Source: Lachnospiraceae bacterium
GTDB taxonomy: Bacteria > Bacillota > Clostridia > Lachnospirales > Lachnospiraceae
Direction of reading: 5' to 3'
Length of the DNA stretch: 5,036 nucleotides
Assembly (NCBI GenBank): GCA_900755865.1
Contig: CAAEHZ010000562.1
Coordinates: 1-5,036, forward strand
Position 1 is the first letter of the stretch; each line of letters begins with the position of its first letter. Position numbers and translations under genes: made by a program. Shown one piece after another: positions 1-4,362 of this stretch. The notes below the pieces were generated by a model. It searched no databases. It saw only the letters and a program-made list of their open reading frames with translations, and had not been told where the DNA came from.

Positions 1-62
1 AAGAACGCAGGTATGCAATAGGAATAGGGTTTCGTTGTATATATGCGTCTGTTGTTTTTTAT

Positions 63-134
63 TCCTCGATAGCTCAATGGTAGAGCACTCGGCTGTTAAC
101 CGAGTTGTTGTAGGTTCGAGCCCTACTCCGGGAG
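63..134 (+). tRNA. tRNA-Asn (anticodon GTT)
   Basis: Cloverleaf read by eye: D stem GCTC/GAGC, anticodon stem CTCGG/CCGAG around loop CTGTTAA with anticodon GTT at 95-97, and T stem GTAGG/CCTAC with loop TTCGAGC. The discriminator base is G134 and no CCA is encoded. The acceptor stem is imperfect: position 4-69 is a U-G wobble (T66/G130) and 5-68 is a C-C mismatch (C67/C129). It is the first of three closely spaced tRNA genes ending at the terminator at 321-354, so they are probably cotranscribed. The 62 bases upstream show no convincing promoter. Confidence 0.93.
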
Positions 135-154
135 TTCGTCGTAGGTGACGATGC

Positions 155-226
155 GGCTCCATGGTCAAGCGGTTAAGACATCGCCCTTTCACGGCGGTAA
201 CACGGGTTCGATTCCCGTTGGAGTCC
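155..226 (+). tRNA. tRNA-Glu (anticodon TTC)
   Basis: Acceptor GGCTCCA (155-161) pairs with TGGAGTC (219-225), with one G-U pair at 2-71. The anticodon loop CTTTCAC carries TTC at 188-190 on a CGCC/GGCG stem plus one wobble pair. The T arm is ACGGG/CCCGT with loop TTCGATT. The discriminator position is C226, where purines are usual for tRNA-Glu, and CCA is not encoded. It lies 20 bases after tRNA-Asn and 20 before tRNA-Cys. Confidence 0.93.
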
Positions 227-246
227 TTGAAAGTCGAATAGTGTAT

Positions 247-317
247 GGGGGGATAGCCAAGTGGTAAGGCCCCGGTCTGCAACACCGTTATCGCCGGTTC
301 AAATCCGGCTCGCACCT
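247..317 (+). tRNA. tRNA-Cys (anticodon GCA), imperfect acceptor stem
   Basis: The D arm (GCC/GGC with AAGTGGTAA loop), the anticodon loop CTGCAAC with GCA at 279-281, and the T arm GCCGG/CCGGC with loop TTCAAAT are all clear. U73 (T317), the usual tRNA-Cys discriminator, is present and CCA is not encoded. The acceptor halves GGGGGGA (247-253) and TCGCACC (310-316) pair at only five of seven positions: 3-70 is G-A and 5-68 is G-G. The 3' half would fit GGTGCGA perfectly. This may be a diverged but working gene or a decaying copy. It is the last gene before the terminator at 321-354. Confidence 0.85.
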
Positions 318-320
318 CTT

Positions 321-354
321 AAAAAAGTCTGAAACATTTGTTTCAGACTTTTTT
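321..354 (+). terminator. Intrinsic terminator of the tRNA cluster
   Basis: A perfect 15-bp inverted repeat, arms 321-335 and 340-354, surrounds loop ATTT. The core is GTCTGAAAC/GTTTCAGAC, the 5' arm starts with six A and the 3' arm ends with six T. It begins four bases after tRNA-Cys, so it closes the tRNA transcription unit. The A and T tracts make it symmetrical and potentially bidirectional. Confidence 0.93.
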
Positions 355-478
355 GTGCGCCTTGCAACAAGGCTCCAATGCTTTTGGGAATTTATTGTTT
401 TGAAGCGAGGTATGCCTGCGAGAAGATACTGGAGTACAGCATTGAAGAACCCTTCGGGGTAGAGGAAACTGATGTTGC
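355..478 (+). other. Tract without a recognised gene; possible coding remnant
   Basis: No complete gene is recognised between the tRNA terminator and the next terminator. One + strand frame starting at ATG 378 stays open through the tract and reads like plain protein (for example ACEKILEYSIEEPFGVEETD at about 411-470), but it runs straight into the terminator hairpin and the antisense of the DUF1003 gene. No ribosome binding site precedes ATG 378. It may be the 3' remnant of a lost gene or chance. Confidence 0.3.
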
Positions 479-510
479 AAAAATAGAGAAACTACTGTTT
501 CTCTATTTTT
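479..510 (-). terminator. Terminator overlapping the 3' end of the DUF1003 gene
   Basis: A perfect 14-bp inverted repeat has arms 479-492 (AAAAATAGAGAAAC) and 497-510, with loop TACT. Read on the - strand it includes the last codons and the TAG stop (492-494) of the DUF1003 gene and ends in a T run, so termination is built into the end of the coding sequence. The + strand copy is followed by seven T, so it may also stop + strand transcription coming from the tRNA side. Confidence 0.85.
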
Positions 511-977
511 TTCTCAAGGGCAGTCTGCTTTGCCAGAATGATATTTACTTTATCGTATAAAGCTTCAATCATGATTTCTGTTTTGAGGTTGACTTTGTAG
601 TCATTTTCCGCACGATGACGGTCTTTTTCCTCCTGACGGTTCTGACTCATCATAATGAGAGGCGCCTGAATAGCTGCAACGCAGGAAAGAACCAGATTCA
701 AAAGGATAAAGGGATAAGGGTCAAATGCCTTGGAAGCAAGTAATGTATTGACAAGCATCCATAAAATGAGAACGCCTGTAAAAGAAAAAATGAACGCCCA
801 GCTTCCGGCAAACCTGGCAATGGCATCTGCAGCCTTTTGTCCGAGAGTGATTTTCTGTTCTTTTTCCGGATTCATAGAGATTTTACTGTCTGCCAGTAAA
901 TTAAGAATTTCCTCATCTGTCATATCGTGCCGGATATCGGCAAGTACTTCTTTTAAAAGTTTTCGATTTTCTTTCAT
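492..977 (-). CDS. DUF1003 family membrane protein
   Basis: This 161-aa protein matches the DUF1003 family, small bacterial inner-membrane proteins of unknown function. Signature stretches are FAGSWAFIF (about 56-64), FDPYPFILLNLVLS (85-98), QAPLIMMSQNRQ (104-115) and the following charged EKDRHRAENDYKVNLKTE. Two membrane helices are expected at about 59-79 and 88-110. The N terminus (DEEILNLLAD) and C terminus are hydrophilic and helical, the latter perhaps a coiled coil. The start at 977 is chosen because GGAG lies six bases upstream and family-like sequence begins there. The frame stays open back to 1043, but that extension is encoded by the leader repeat and an inverted repeat, so I treat it as untranslated. 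It is transcribed alone, divergently from the serine hydrolase. A weak -10 (TATCAT) and -35 (TTGTGT), 15 bases apart, can be read at 1100-1126 on the - strand. The molecular role is unknown. Confidence 0.9.
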   Translation of the reverse strand: MKENRKLLKEVLADIRHDMTDEEILNLLADSKISMNPEKEQKITLGQKAADAIARFAGSWAFIFSFTGVLILWMLVNTLLASKAFDPYPFILLNLVLSCVAAIQAPLIMMSQNRQEEKDRHRAENDYKVNLKTEIMIEALYDKVNIILAKQTALEKKIEKQ

Positions 978-1013
978 AGTAATCTCCATTTCTGCGCACT
1001 TTTCTGGCGCATA
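975..1013 (-). repeat. Leader motif copy A, upstream of the DUF1003 gene
   Basis: On the - strand the gene is preceded by AAGTGCGCAGAAATGGAG and then ATTACT and ATG. This is nearly the same as the sirtuin leader at 3453-3491 and related to the serine hydrolase leader at 1222-1254. Over 39 aligned bases, copies A and B agree at 29. TGCGC and GCGCA flanking CAGAAAAGT can form a 5-bp hairpin directly upstream of the GGAG site. This may be a shared translation-initiation or regulatory module. Confidence 0.65.
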
Positions 1014-1017
1014 CGAG

Positions 1018-1044
1018 TTTGTGTCAGGTGCGCGCAGACACAAA
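1018..1044. repeat. 8-bp inverted repeat in the DUF1003 leader
   Basis: TTTGTGTC (1018-1025) pairs with GACACAAA (1037-1044) around an 11-base loop that contains the palindrome TGCGCGCA. It lies between the larger hairpin at 1051-1086 and leader motif A, so it would fold in the 5' leader of the DUF1003 transcript. Function is unknown. Confidence 0.6.
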
Positions 1045-1050
1045 TCTTGC

Positions 1051-1086
1051 GTGTGAAAAATATGCTATCAGGCATATTTTTCACAC
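1051..1086. repeat. 15-bp perfect inverted repeat in the divergent spacer
   Basis: GTGTGAAAAATATGC (1051-1065) pairs perfectly with its partner at 1072-1086 around loop TATCAG. No T run follows on either strand, so it is not a standard intrinsic terminator. It could be a leader hairpin of the DUF1003 transcript, an operator for a dimeric regulator between the divergent genes, or a mRNA-stabilising structure. Confidence 0.75.
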
Positions 1087-1173
1087 TAGGCTCTTTGCAA
1101 TGATAGCTTACTTCTATTTTACACAAAATATTTTTTTTAGAAAAGTCCTGAAGATGAAAAATAAAGATTTTTG

Positions 1174-1182
1174 TGGTATATT
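1174..1182 (+). promoter_or_regulatory. Candidate extended -10 promoter of the serine hydrolase gene
   Basis: TGG followed by TATATT (1177-1182) is an extended -10 element; no good -35 is seen at the usual distance. Transcription from here would give a leader of about 60 bases. A similar TGTTATATTTAA element precedes the DUF951 gene at 3680-3690. Confidence 0.35.
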
Positions 1183-1221
1183 TAAATTATGGAATTTACT
1201 AAGAGATAATCCAAATAAAAA

Positions 1222-1254
1222 GGCACAAATGTGCCGGAAAAGAGGCATTATATG
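1222..1254 (+). repeat. Leader motif copy C, upstream of the serine hydrolase
   Basis: AAATGTGCCGGAAAAGAGG followed by CATTAT and ATG resembles leader copies A and B (AAGTGCGC[A/C]G[A/G]AATGGAG), with a few substitutions and one extra base before ATG. GGCAC (1222-1226) and GTGCC (1231-1235) form a 5-bp hairpin with loop AAAT just upstream of the AGAGG ribosome binding site. The arms differ from those of copy A but still pair. Confidence 0.5.
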
Positions 1255-2727
1255 TTGGAGATAAGGACAGCAAAACCGGAGGAAACGGGAGTTCCCTCCA
1301 GGGCAATCTTAAATTTGTTGAAAAGATTGGACGGGTTTCATATTCCCATGCACAGTGTGCTGGTGATGAGAAATTCCAGGTTGATTTTTGAAGGGTATTA
1401 CGCTCCCTGGAAAAAGGGAGAACTGCACCGGATGTTTTCTGTGAGCAAAAGCTTTACCTCGCTGGCAATCGGAAAGCTGGCAGAGGAAGGAAAAATCCAT
1501 CTGGATGACCCGATTACAAAATATTTCCCGGAATATGTATCGGAAAAGACCCATCCCTGGGTGATGCAGACGACTATACGGAATATGCTGGAAATGAGAA
1601 CCTGCCATTCTTTGACTACCTATAAGAGTTATCTGGACAGAAACTGGGTGGAAAGCTTTTTTGTCATTGAGCCGAATCATAAGCCGGGAACGGTATTCCA
1701 TTATGATACGTCTTCTTCCCATACCCTTTGTGCGCTGGTGGAAAAGCTGACGGGGAAGCCCATGCTGGATTATCTGAAGGATACGGTTTTGCGGGAAATC
1801 GGTTTTTCGGAAAATTCCTATATGTTAAAGGACCCTTTTGGCACTTCCATGGGAGGAAGCGGTCTGATGGCAACGCCGGAGGACTTCTTAAGGTTTGGAA
1901 TGCTGTTGATGAACCGTGGACAGATAGATGGAAAACAGTTAATAAGCCGGGAATATCTGGAAAAGGCGCGCTCTGTACAGGTGGAAAATCTGGTGAAGGG
2001 CGGTGATATTTTTGAACAGCAGGGGTATGGTTATCAGTTCTGGTGCGGAGCAGATGACAGCTTTATGTGCTTCGGCATGGGAGGGCAGTTTATTCTCTGT
2101 TTCCCGAAGCAGGACCTGCTGTGCGTGACAACGGCCGATACCCAGGGAATCAAGGGAGGCCACCAGCAGATGTTAAATGTGGTATGTGAGGAACTTCTGC
2201 CCGGACTTTCTGAAAGTCCGCTTCCTGCAGCAGAAAGCGACTGGCAGGAATTGGAGGAGTATGGAAGACAGCTGCATATAAAATCCGTAAAGGAAGTATG
2301 GGGAGGACAGCATACCTTCTTAAGCGAAAAAGCAGAAAATACCGGAAAAGGTATGATGCAGCAGGATAAGCTGGAATATGATATCTGTGAAAATGAACAG
2401 GGCTTTGAGTGGATGCAGTTTGACTTTGCCGCAGGGATTTTCCGTTTCCGGTTAAAGGGAGAAGAGTATCAGGTACGTTTCGGGGAGGATGAGCTTGCGG
2501 TAGATACCTGGAATCTCTGTGGGATGCGTTACGGCGCAAGCGGTTTATGGCTGGATAGAAATACCTTTTATATCAGGATAATGCTTCTGGATACTGCCTG
2601 CGGTTCGATTCATATGCAGTTTTATCTGGAGGAAGAGGATATGACTGTCTTTATGAAAAAGGATGATGAAATGTTCTTTTCAGAGTTTGTCGGGCATCTT
2701 TACGGAAAAAGAGCCGTCACCCACTAA
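1252..2727 (+). CDS. Serine hydrolase, beta-lactamase/PBP-like (COG1680 type)
   Basis: This 491-aa protein has the class C beta-lactamase/D-peptidase fold family pattern (PF00144). The nucleophile motif SVSK is at about 63-66 (S63, K66) within MFSVSKSFTSLAIGKL, followed by GKIHLDDPITKYFPEY (80-95). The tyrosine motif is YDTSSSHTL (151-159, Y151), then LxxIGF (about 180-185), GGSGLMATPEDFLRFG (201-216) and YGYQFW (259-264). The third motif is GMGGQ (275-279), where many relatives have H-x-G. About 170 C-terminal residues beyond the catalytic domain look like the extra beta-rich domain seen in some family members. There is no signal peptide, so it is probably cytosolic. The substrate is unknown: an esterase or amidase is as likely as a peptidase, and resistance should not be assumed. 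The start at 1252 is chosen over GTG 1231 because AGAGG lies six bases upstream. It converges on and overlaps the sirtuin gene by four bases. Confidence 0.9.
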   Translation: MLEIRTAKPEETGVPSRAILNLLKRLDGFHIPMHSVLVMRNSRLIFEGYYAPWKKGELHRMFSVSKSFTSLAIGKLAEEGKIHLDDPITKYFPEYVSEKTHPWVMQTTIRNMLEMRTCHSLTTYKSYLDRNWVESFFVIEPNHKPGTVFHYDTSSSHTLCALVEKLTGKPMLDYLKDTVLREIGFSENSYMLKDPFGTSMGGSGLMATPEDFLRFGMLLMNRGQIDGKQLISREYLEKARSVQVENLVKGGDIFEQQGYGYQFWCGADDSFMCFGMGGQFILCFPKQDLLCVTTADTQGIKGGHQQMLNVVCEELLPGLSESPLPAAESDWQELEEYGRQLHIKSVKEVWGGQHTFLSEKAENTGKGMMQQDKLEYDICENEQGFEWMQFDFAAGIFRFRLKGEEYQVRFGEDELAVDTWNLCGMRYGASGLWLDRNTFYIRIMLLDTACGSIHMQFYLEEEDMTVFMKKDDEMFFSEFVGHLYGKRAVTH

Positions 2728-2738
2728 CAGGTGACGGC
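2706..2738 (-). terminator. Terminator shared by the convergent gene ends
   Basis: GCCGTCACC (2713-2721) and GGTGACGGC (2730-2738) form a perfect 9-bp stem around an 8-base loop. On the - strand it is followed by TCTTTTT, making an intrinsic terminator for the sirtuin gene. On the + strand it is followed by AGAAAAAAC, so it has no T run for the hydrolase. Both stop codons (+ TAA 2725-2727, - TAG 2724-2726) lie in the loop. Confidence 0.85.
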
Positions 2739-3455
2739 AGAAAAAACTTCTCCGATGGGAGCGGGGATTAAAAGGTCGGCACAGGAATCTCTTGGAGTAG
2801 GAGATTTGTTGATGACTACAATTTTTTCTCCCTGAAAATAGTCAATCAGACCAGCTGCGGGATAAACAGCCAGAGAGGTGCCGCCGATGATAAGCACCTG
2901 AGCTTCACTGATATAGCGGATGGCATCCCGCAGGGTCTTTTCATTTAAGCCCTCTTCATAGAGAACCACATCCGGCTTGATGGTGCCGCCGCACTTTTCA
3001 CATTTCGGAATCCCTTCTGTATTCAAAATCGCTTCCAGAGGATAAAACTGGTGGCATGTTTCGCAGTAATTGCGCAGGACAGAGCCGTGCAGCTCCAAAA
3101 CGGTTTTACTTCCTGCCGCCTGATGCAGACCGTCAATATTCTGGGTGATTACCGCCCGGAGCTTTCCGCAGGCTTCCAGCTCGGCAAGCCTTTTATGGGC
3201 AGCGTTGGGTCTGGCATTGGGAAAGAGCATTTTATTGCGGTAGAAGCGGAAAAATTCCTTCGGATTTTTCCGGTAAAAGGTGTGGCTTAGGATGGTTTCC
3301 GGCGGGTAATCGTACTGCTGATGGTAAAGCCCGTCCACGCTTCTGAAATCCGGGATGCCGCTCTCCGTGGACACCCCGGCACCTCCGAAAAATACAATAT
3401 TGTCATGGCTTTGAATTATCCGGTTTAAAGCATCTGTCTTTTCTTTTTCCAACAT
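2724..3455 (-). CDS. cobB: NAD-dependent protein deacetylase, SIR2 family
   Basis: This 243-aa protein, the usual bacterial sirtuin length, removes acetyl groups from lysines using NAD+, giving nicotinamide and O-acetyl-ADP-ribose in the cytosol. The NAD-binding motif is GAGVSTESGIPDFRS (25-39), then TQNIDGLHQAAG (104-115) and ELHGS (121-125) with catalytic H123. Four zinc ligands follow, C131/C134 and C152/C155, then KPDVVLYEE (160-168), GGTSLAVYPA (191-200) and NKSPTP (216-221). The Y-x-x-R pair of SIRT5-like desuccinylases is not seen in the expected region, which favours deacetylation; that is inference. The start at 3455 (MLEKEK) is supported by GGAGG six bases upstream; the upstream in-frame ATG 3485 lies in the leader repeat. 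It has its own promoter at 3521-3551 and a terminator that overlaps its stop. No acetyltransferase or acetyl-CoA synthetase gene is adjacent. Confidence 0.97.
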   Translation of the reverse strand: MLEKEKTDALNRIIQSHDNIVFFGGAGVSTESGIPDFRSVDGLYHQQYDYPPETILSHTFYRKNPKEFFRFYRNKMLFPNARPNAAHKRLAELEACGKLRAVITQNIDGLHQAAGSKTVLELHGSVLRNYCETCHQFYPLEAILNTEGIPKCEKCGGTIKPDVVLYEEGLNEKTLRDAIRYISEAQVLIIGGTSLAVYPAAGLIDYFQGEKIVVINKSPTPRDSCADLLIPAPIGEVFSAVTC

Positions 3456-3491
3456 AATAACCTCCATTCCGGCGCACTTCTCCAATGCATC
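3453..3491 (-). repeat. Leader motif copy B, upstream of the sirtuin gene
   Basis: On the - strand the ATG is preceded by AAGTGCGCCGGAATGGAG and then GTTATT. This is the closest match to copy A (975-1013) and shares GTGCCGGAA-type sequence with copy C (1222-1254). TGCA and TGCG flanking TTGGAGAAG can pair (with one G-U) just before the GGAGG site, weaker than the hairpins of A and C. Confidence 0.65.
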
Positions 3492-3520
3492 CTGAGTTTT
3501 TACCTGATATTTTTAATTAC

Positions 3521-3551
3521 AGTATAGCACTTTAAGCAAGGAAATTGTCAA
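3521..3551 (-). promoter_or_regulatory. Promoter of the sirtuin gene
   Basis: Read on the - strand, TTGACA (3546-3551) is a perfect -35. An extended -10, TGC then TATACT (3521-3526), follows after 19 bases. The spacing is longer than the usual 17, but the TG extension can compensate. The predicted leader is about 58 bases and contains leader motif B. Confidence 0.75.
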
Positions 3552-3591
3552 AATCATTCTTATATTACCATATCAAATGTCTATACGTCCT

Positions 3592-3607
3592 TGCGTGCAA
3601 GCACGCA
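3592..3607. repeat. Short G/C-rich palindrome TGCGTGC-AA-GCACGCA
   Basis: Seven-base arms separated by AA lie between the - strand sirtuin promoter and the + strand DUF951 promoter, 14 bases before the latter's TTGACA. It may be an operator-like site; nothing identifies a regulator. Confidence 0.5.
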
Positions 3608-3621
3608 GTCCGCATAGCCGT

Positions 3622-3650
3622 TTGACAACACGTTCATAGAAAATTATGAA
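3622..3650 (+). promoter_or_regulatory. Candidate promoter P1 of the DUF951 gene
   Basis: A perfect TTGACA (3622-3627) is followed 17 bases later by TATGAA (3645-3650), four of six matches to the -10 consensus. It would give a leader of about 165 bases that includes the inverted repeat at 3721-3769. Confidence 0.5.
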
Positions 3651-3679
3651 ATATTTAAGAAACAGTATCCCGCAGAGTG

Positions 3680-3688
3680 TGTTATATT
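3680..3688 (+). promoter_or_regulatory. Candidate promoter P2 of the DUF951 gene (extended -10)
   Basis: TGT followed by TATATT (3683-3688) is an extended -10 without a clear -35. It resembles the element before the serine hydrolase at 1174-1182, including the following TTAA. It may act as a second start site downstream of P1. Confidence 0.35.
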
Positions 3689-3720
3689 TAATATGTGTAA
3701 CTATTCAGAGTCATGTAAAT

Positions 3721-3769
3721 TATGGCATATGGACACTGAATGCTTGCATGCATAAGGACATATGCCATA
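3721..3769 (+). repeat. 11-bp inverted repeat in the DUF951 leader
   Basis: TATGGCATATG (3721-3731) pairs with CATATGCCATA (3759-3769) around a 27-base loop that contains the palindrome TGCATGCA (3744-3751). CATATG occurs three times here (3726, 3759, 3766). It lies downstream of both candidate promoters and 54 bases before the ATG, so it would fold in the 5' leader or serve as a two-half operator. It does not match a riboswitch class I recognise. Confidence 0.6.
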
Positions 3770-3823
3770 TGTAATGTTTCTGTTGTGTGGCAGCAGGGAT
3801 TGACAGGAAGTGGAGGTGCGGAT

Positions 3824-3997
3824 ATGGAAATTAACGTAGGAGATATTTTAAAATTAAAGAAACCCCATCCTTGCGGAAGCCATGAGTGGGAAGTACTTCG
3901 TGTGGGCGCGGATTTCAGAATCAAGTGCAGGGGCTGCGGGCATCAGGTTATGATAGCAAGAAGGCTTCTGGAGAAGAATATTAAAGAAATTCTGTAA
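3824..3997 (+). CDS. DUF951 family small zinc-ribbon-like protein
   Basis: This 57-aa protein belongs to DUF951 (B. subtilis YyzM type), a short, widely conserved Firmicutes family of unknown function. It shows the family pattern in full: VGDILKLKKPHPCGSHEW (5-22), VLRVGADFRIKC (24-35) and CRGCGH (35-40), with C17, C35, C38 and H40 as possible metal ligands, then a basic C-terminal helix. The start at 3824 is set by GGAGG seven bases upstream and by the family's usual length. The frame is open back to 3740, but that part is leader sequence with an inverted repeat. No membrane segment is present, so it is cytosolic, possibly binding nucleic acid (inference from the basic ribbon-like sequence). 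Its leader is long and structured. There is no terminator before the next reading frames 40 bases downstream. Confidence 0.9.
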   Translation: MEINVGDILKLKKPHPCGSHEWEVLRVGADFRIKCRGCGHQVMIARRLLEKNIKEIL

Positions 3998-4034
3998 AAA
4001 TAAGAAAACAAAACAGGACGAAAGCACAGAGACT

Positions 4035-4118
4035 TTGTATGATCAAGTTAACGGAAAGCTTTATGTTGGGGATGAATTTACGCTTGGCACATATGAGCAG
4101 GATAATGATTTTTATAAT
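4035..4118 (+). pseudogene. Fragment resembling the start of a DUF6273 domain
   Basis: In this frame the translation NGKLYVGDEFTLGTYEQDN, followed by DFYN (4050-4118), closely resembles the opening of DUF6273 domains of Clostridia, which as I remember them run G-D-x-[VI]-x-F-G-x-Y-E-Q-D-N...N-G-x-x-x-I-x-W. The similarity stops abruptly after 4118: the expected I-x-W-x-V-L continuation is not found in any frame. The frame is open upstream through the linker-like KKTKQDESTETLYDQ, but has no start codon with a ribosome binding site. I read it as a truncated gene remnant. It occupies the same bases as the start of the membrane ORF at 4039-4362, so at most one of them is translated. Confidence 0.4.
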
Positions 4119-4362
4119 ACCGCCTTTACTGATAGTGACACCGGTTCTCCTGGGACTGAATCCCGTTTTAGATATGATACCTTTATCAGGATACATCATG
4201 CTATACCTAAAAGGTGTCATATACGCTGTACTTCTTTTCTATATTCTTCGTCAGATATGGAAAACCAGTAGGGATAATGCTGTACTCCGCAATCATATCA
4301 TGGCATCTTCCATTCTATTGGCAGAAATGGATTCCAGTGAGTATGTCACAAAACAAACCTAA
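4039..4362 (+). CDS. Hypothetical two-helix membrane protein
   Basis: This 107-aa ORF matches no family I recognise. It has two hydrophobic segments, about 21-42 (IMIFIIPPLLIVTPVLLGL) and 51-71 (GYIMLYLKGVIYAVLLFYIL), then a positively charged stretch RQIWKTSRDNAVLRNH and a short polar tail. The start is doubtful: ATG 4039 has no ribosome binding site, ATG 4063 has only GGAAAG, and ATG 4093 or 4105 would begin just before the first helix. The first 25 codons overlap, in another frame, the DUF6273-like fragment. So this ORF may be a remnant whose true N terminus is lost, or a short real gene beginning near 4093. It sits 41 bases after DUF951 on the same strand, with the next terminator at 4467-4510. 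Confidence 0.4.
   Translation: MIKLTESFMLGMNLRLAHMSRIMIFIIPPLLIVTPVLLGLNPVLDMIPLSGYIMLYLKGVIYAVLLFYILRQIWKTSRDNAVLRNHIMASSILLAEMDSSEYVTKQT

Noticed and set aside
1..62. Promoter for the tRNA cluster (TATATA near 39-44)
   Set aside because: No matching -35 at a suitable distance; the promoter may lie left of the window.
978..1043. N-terminal extension of the DUF1003 protein from ATG 1043
   Set aside because: The extra 22 codons come from an inverted repeat and the repeated leader; a good GGAG site lies before ATG 977, where family-like sequence starts.
1019..1264. 81-aa + strand ORF in the divergent spacer
   Set aside because: It runs through two inverted repeats and the hydrolase promoter and leader, has no ribosome binding site and shows no family-like sequence.
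1309..2539. Several antisense and out-of-frame ORFs inside the serine hydrolase
   Set aside because: They are rich in rare and His/Pro/Arg residues typical of shadow frames and have no ribosome binding sites; the hydrolase frame is fully supported by motifs.
3456..3485. Upstream start of the sirtuin at ATG 3485
   Set aside because: It encodes only leader-repeat residues (EKCAGMEVI), and GGAGG is correctly placed for ATG 3455.
3740..3823. 28-residue N-terminal extension of DUF951
   Set aside because: DUF951 proteins are about 55-65 residues long and start at V-G-D; the extension overlaps the leader inverted repeat.
3981..4220. 79-aa - strand ORF opposite the membrane ORF
   Set aside because: It has no ribosome binding site or recognisable motifs and reaches into the end of DUF951; its hydrophobic part is the complement of A/T-rich DNA.
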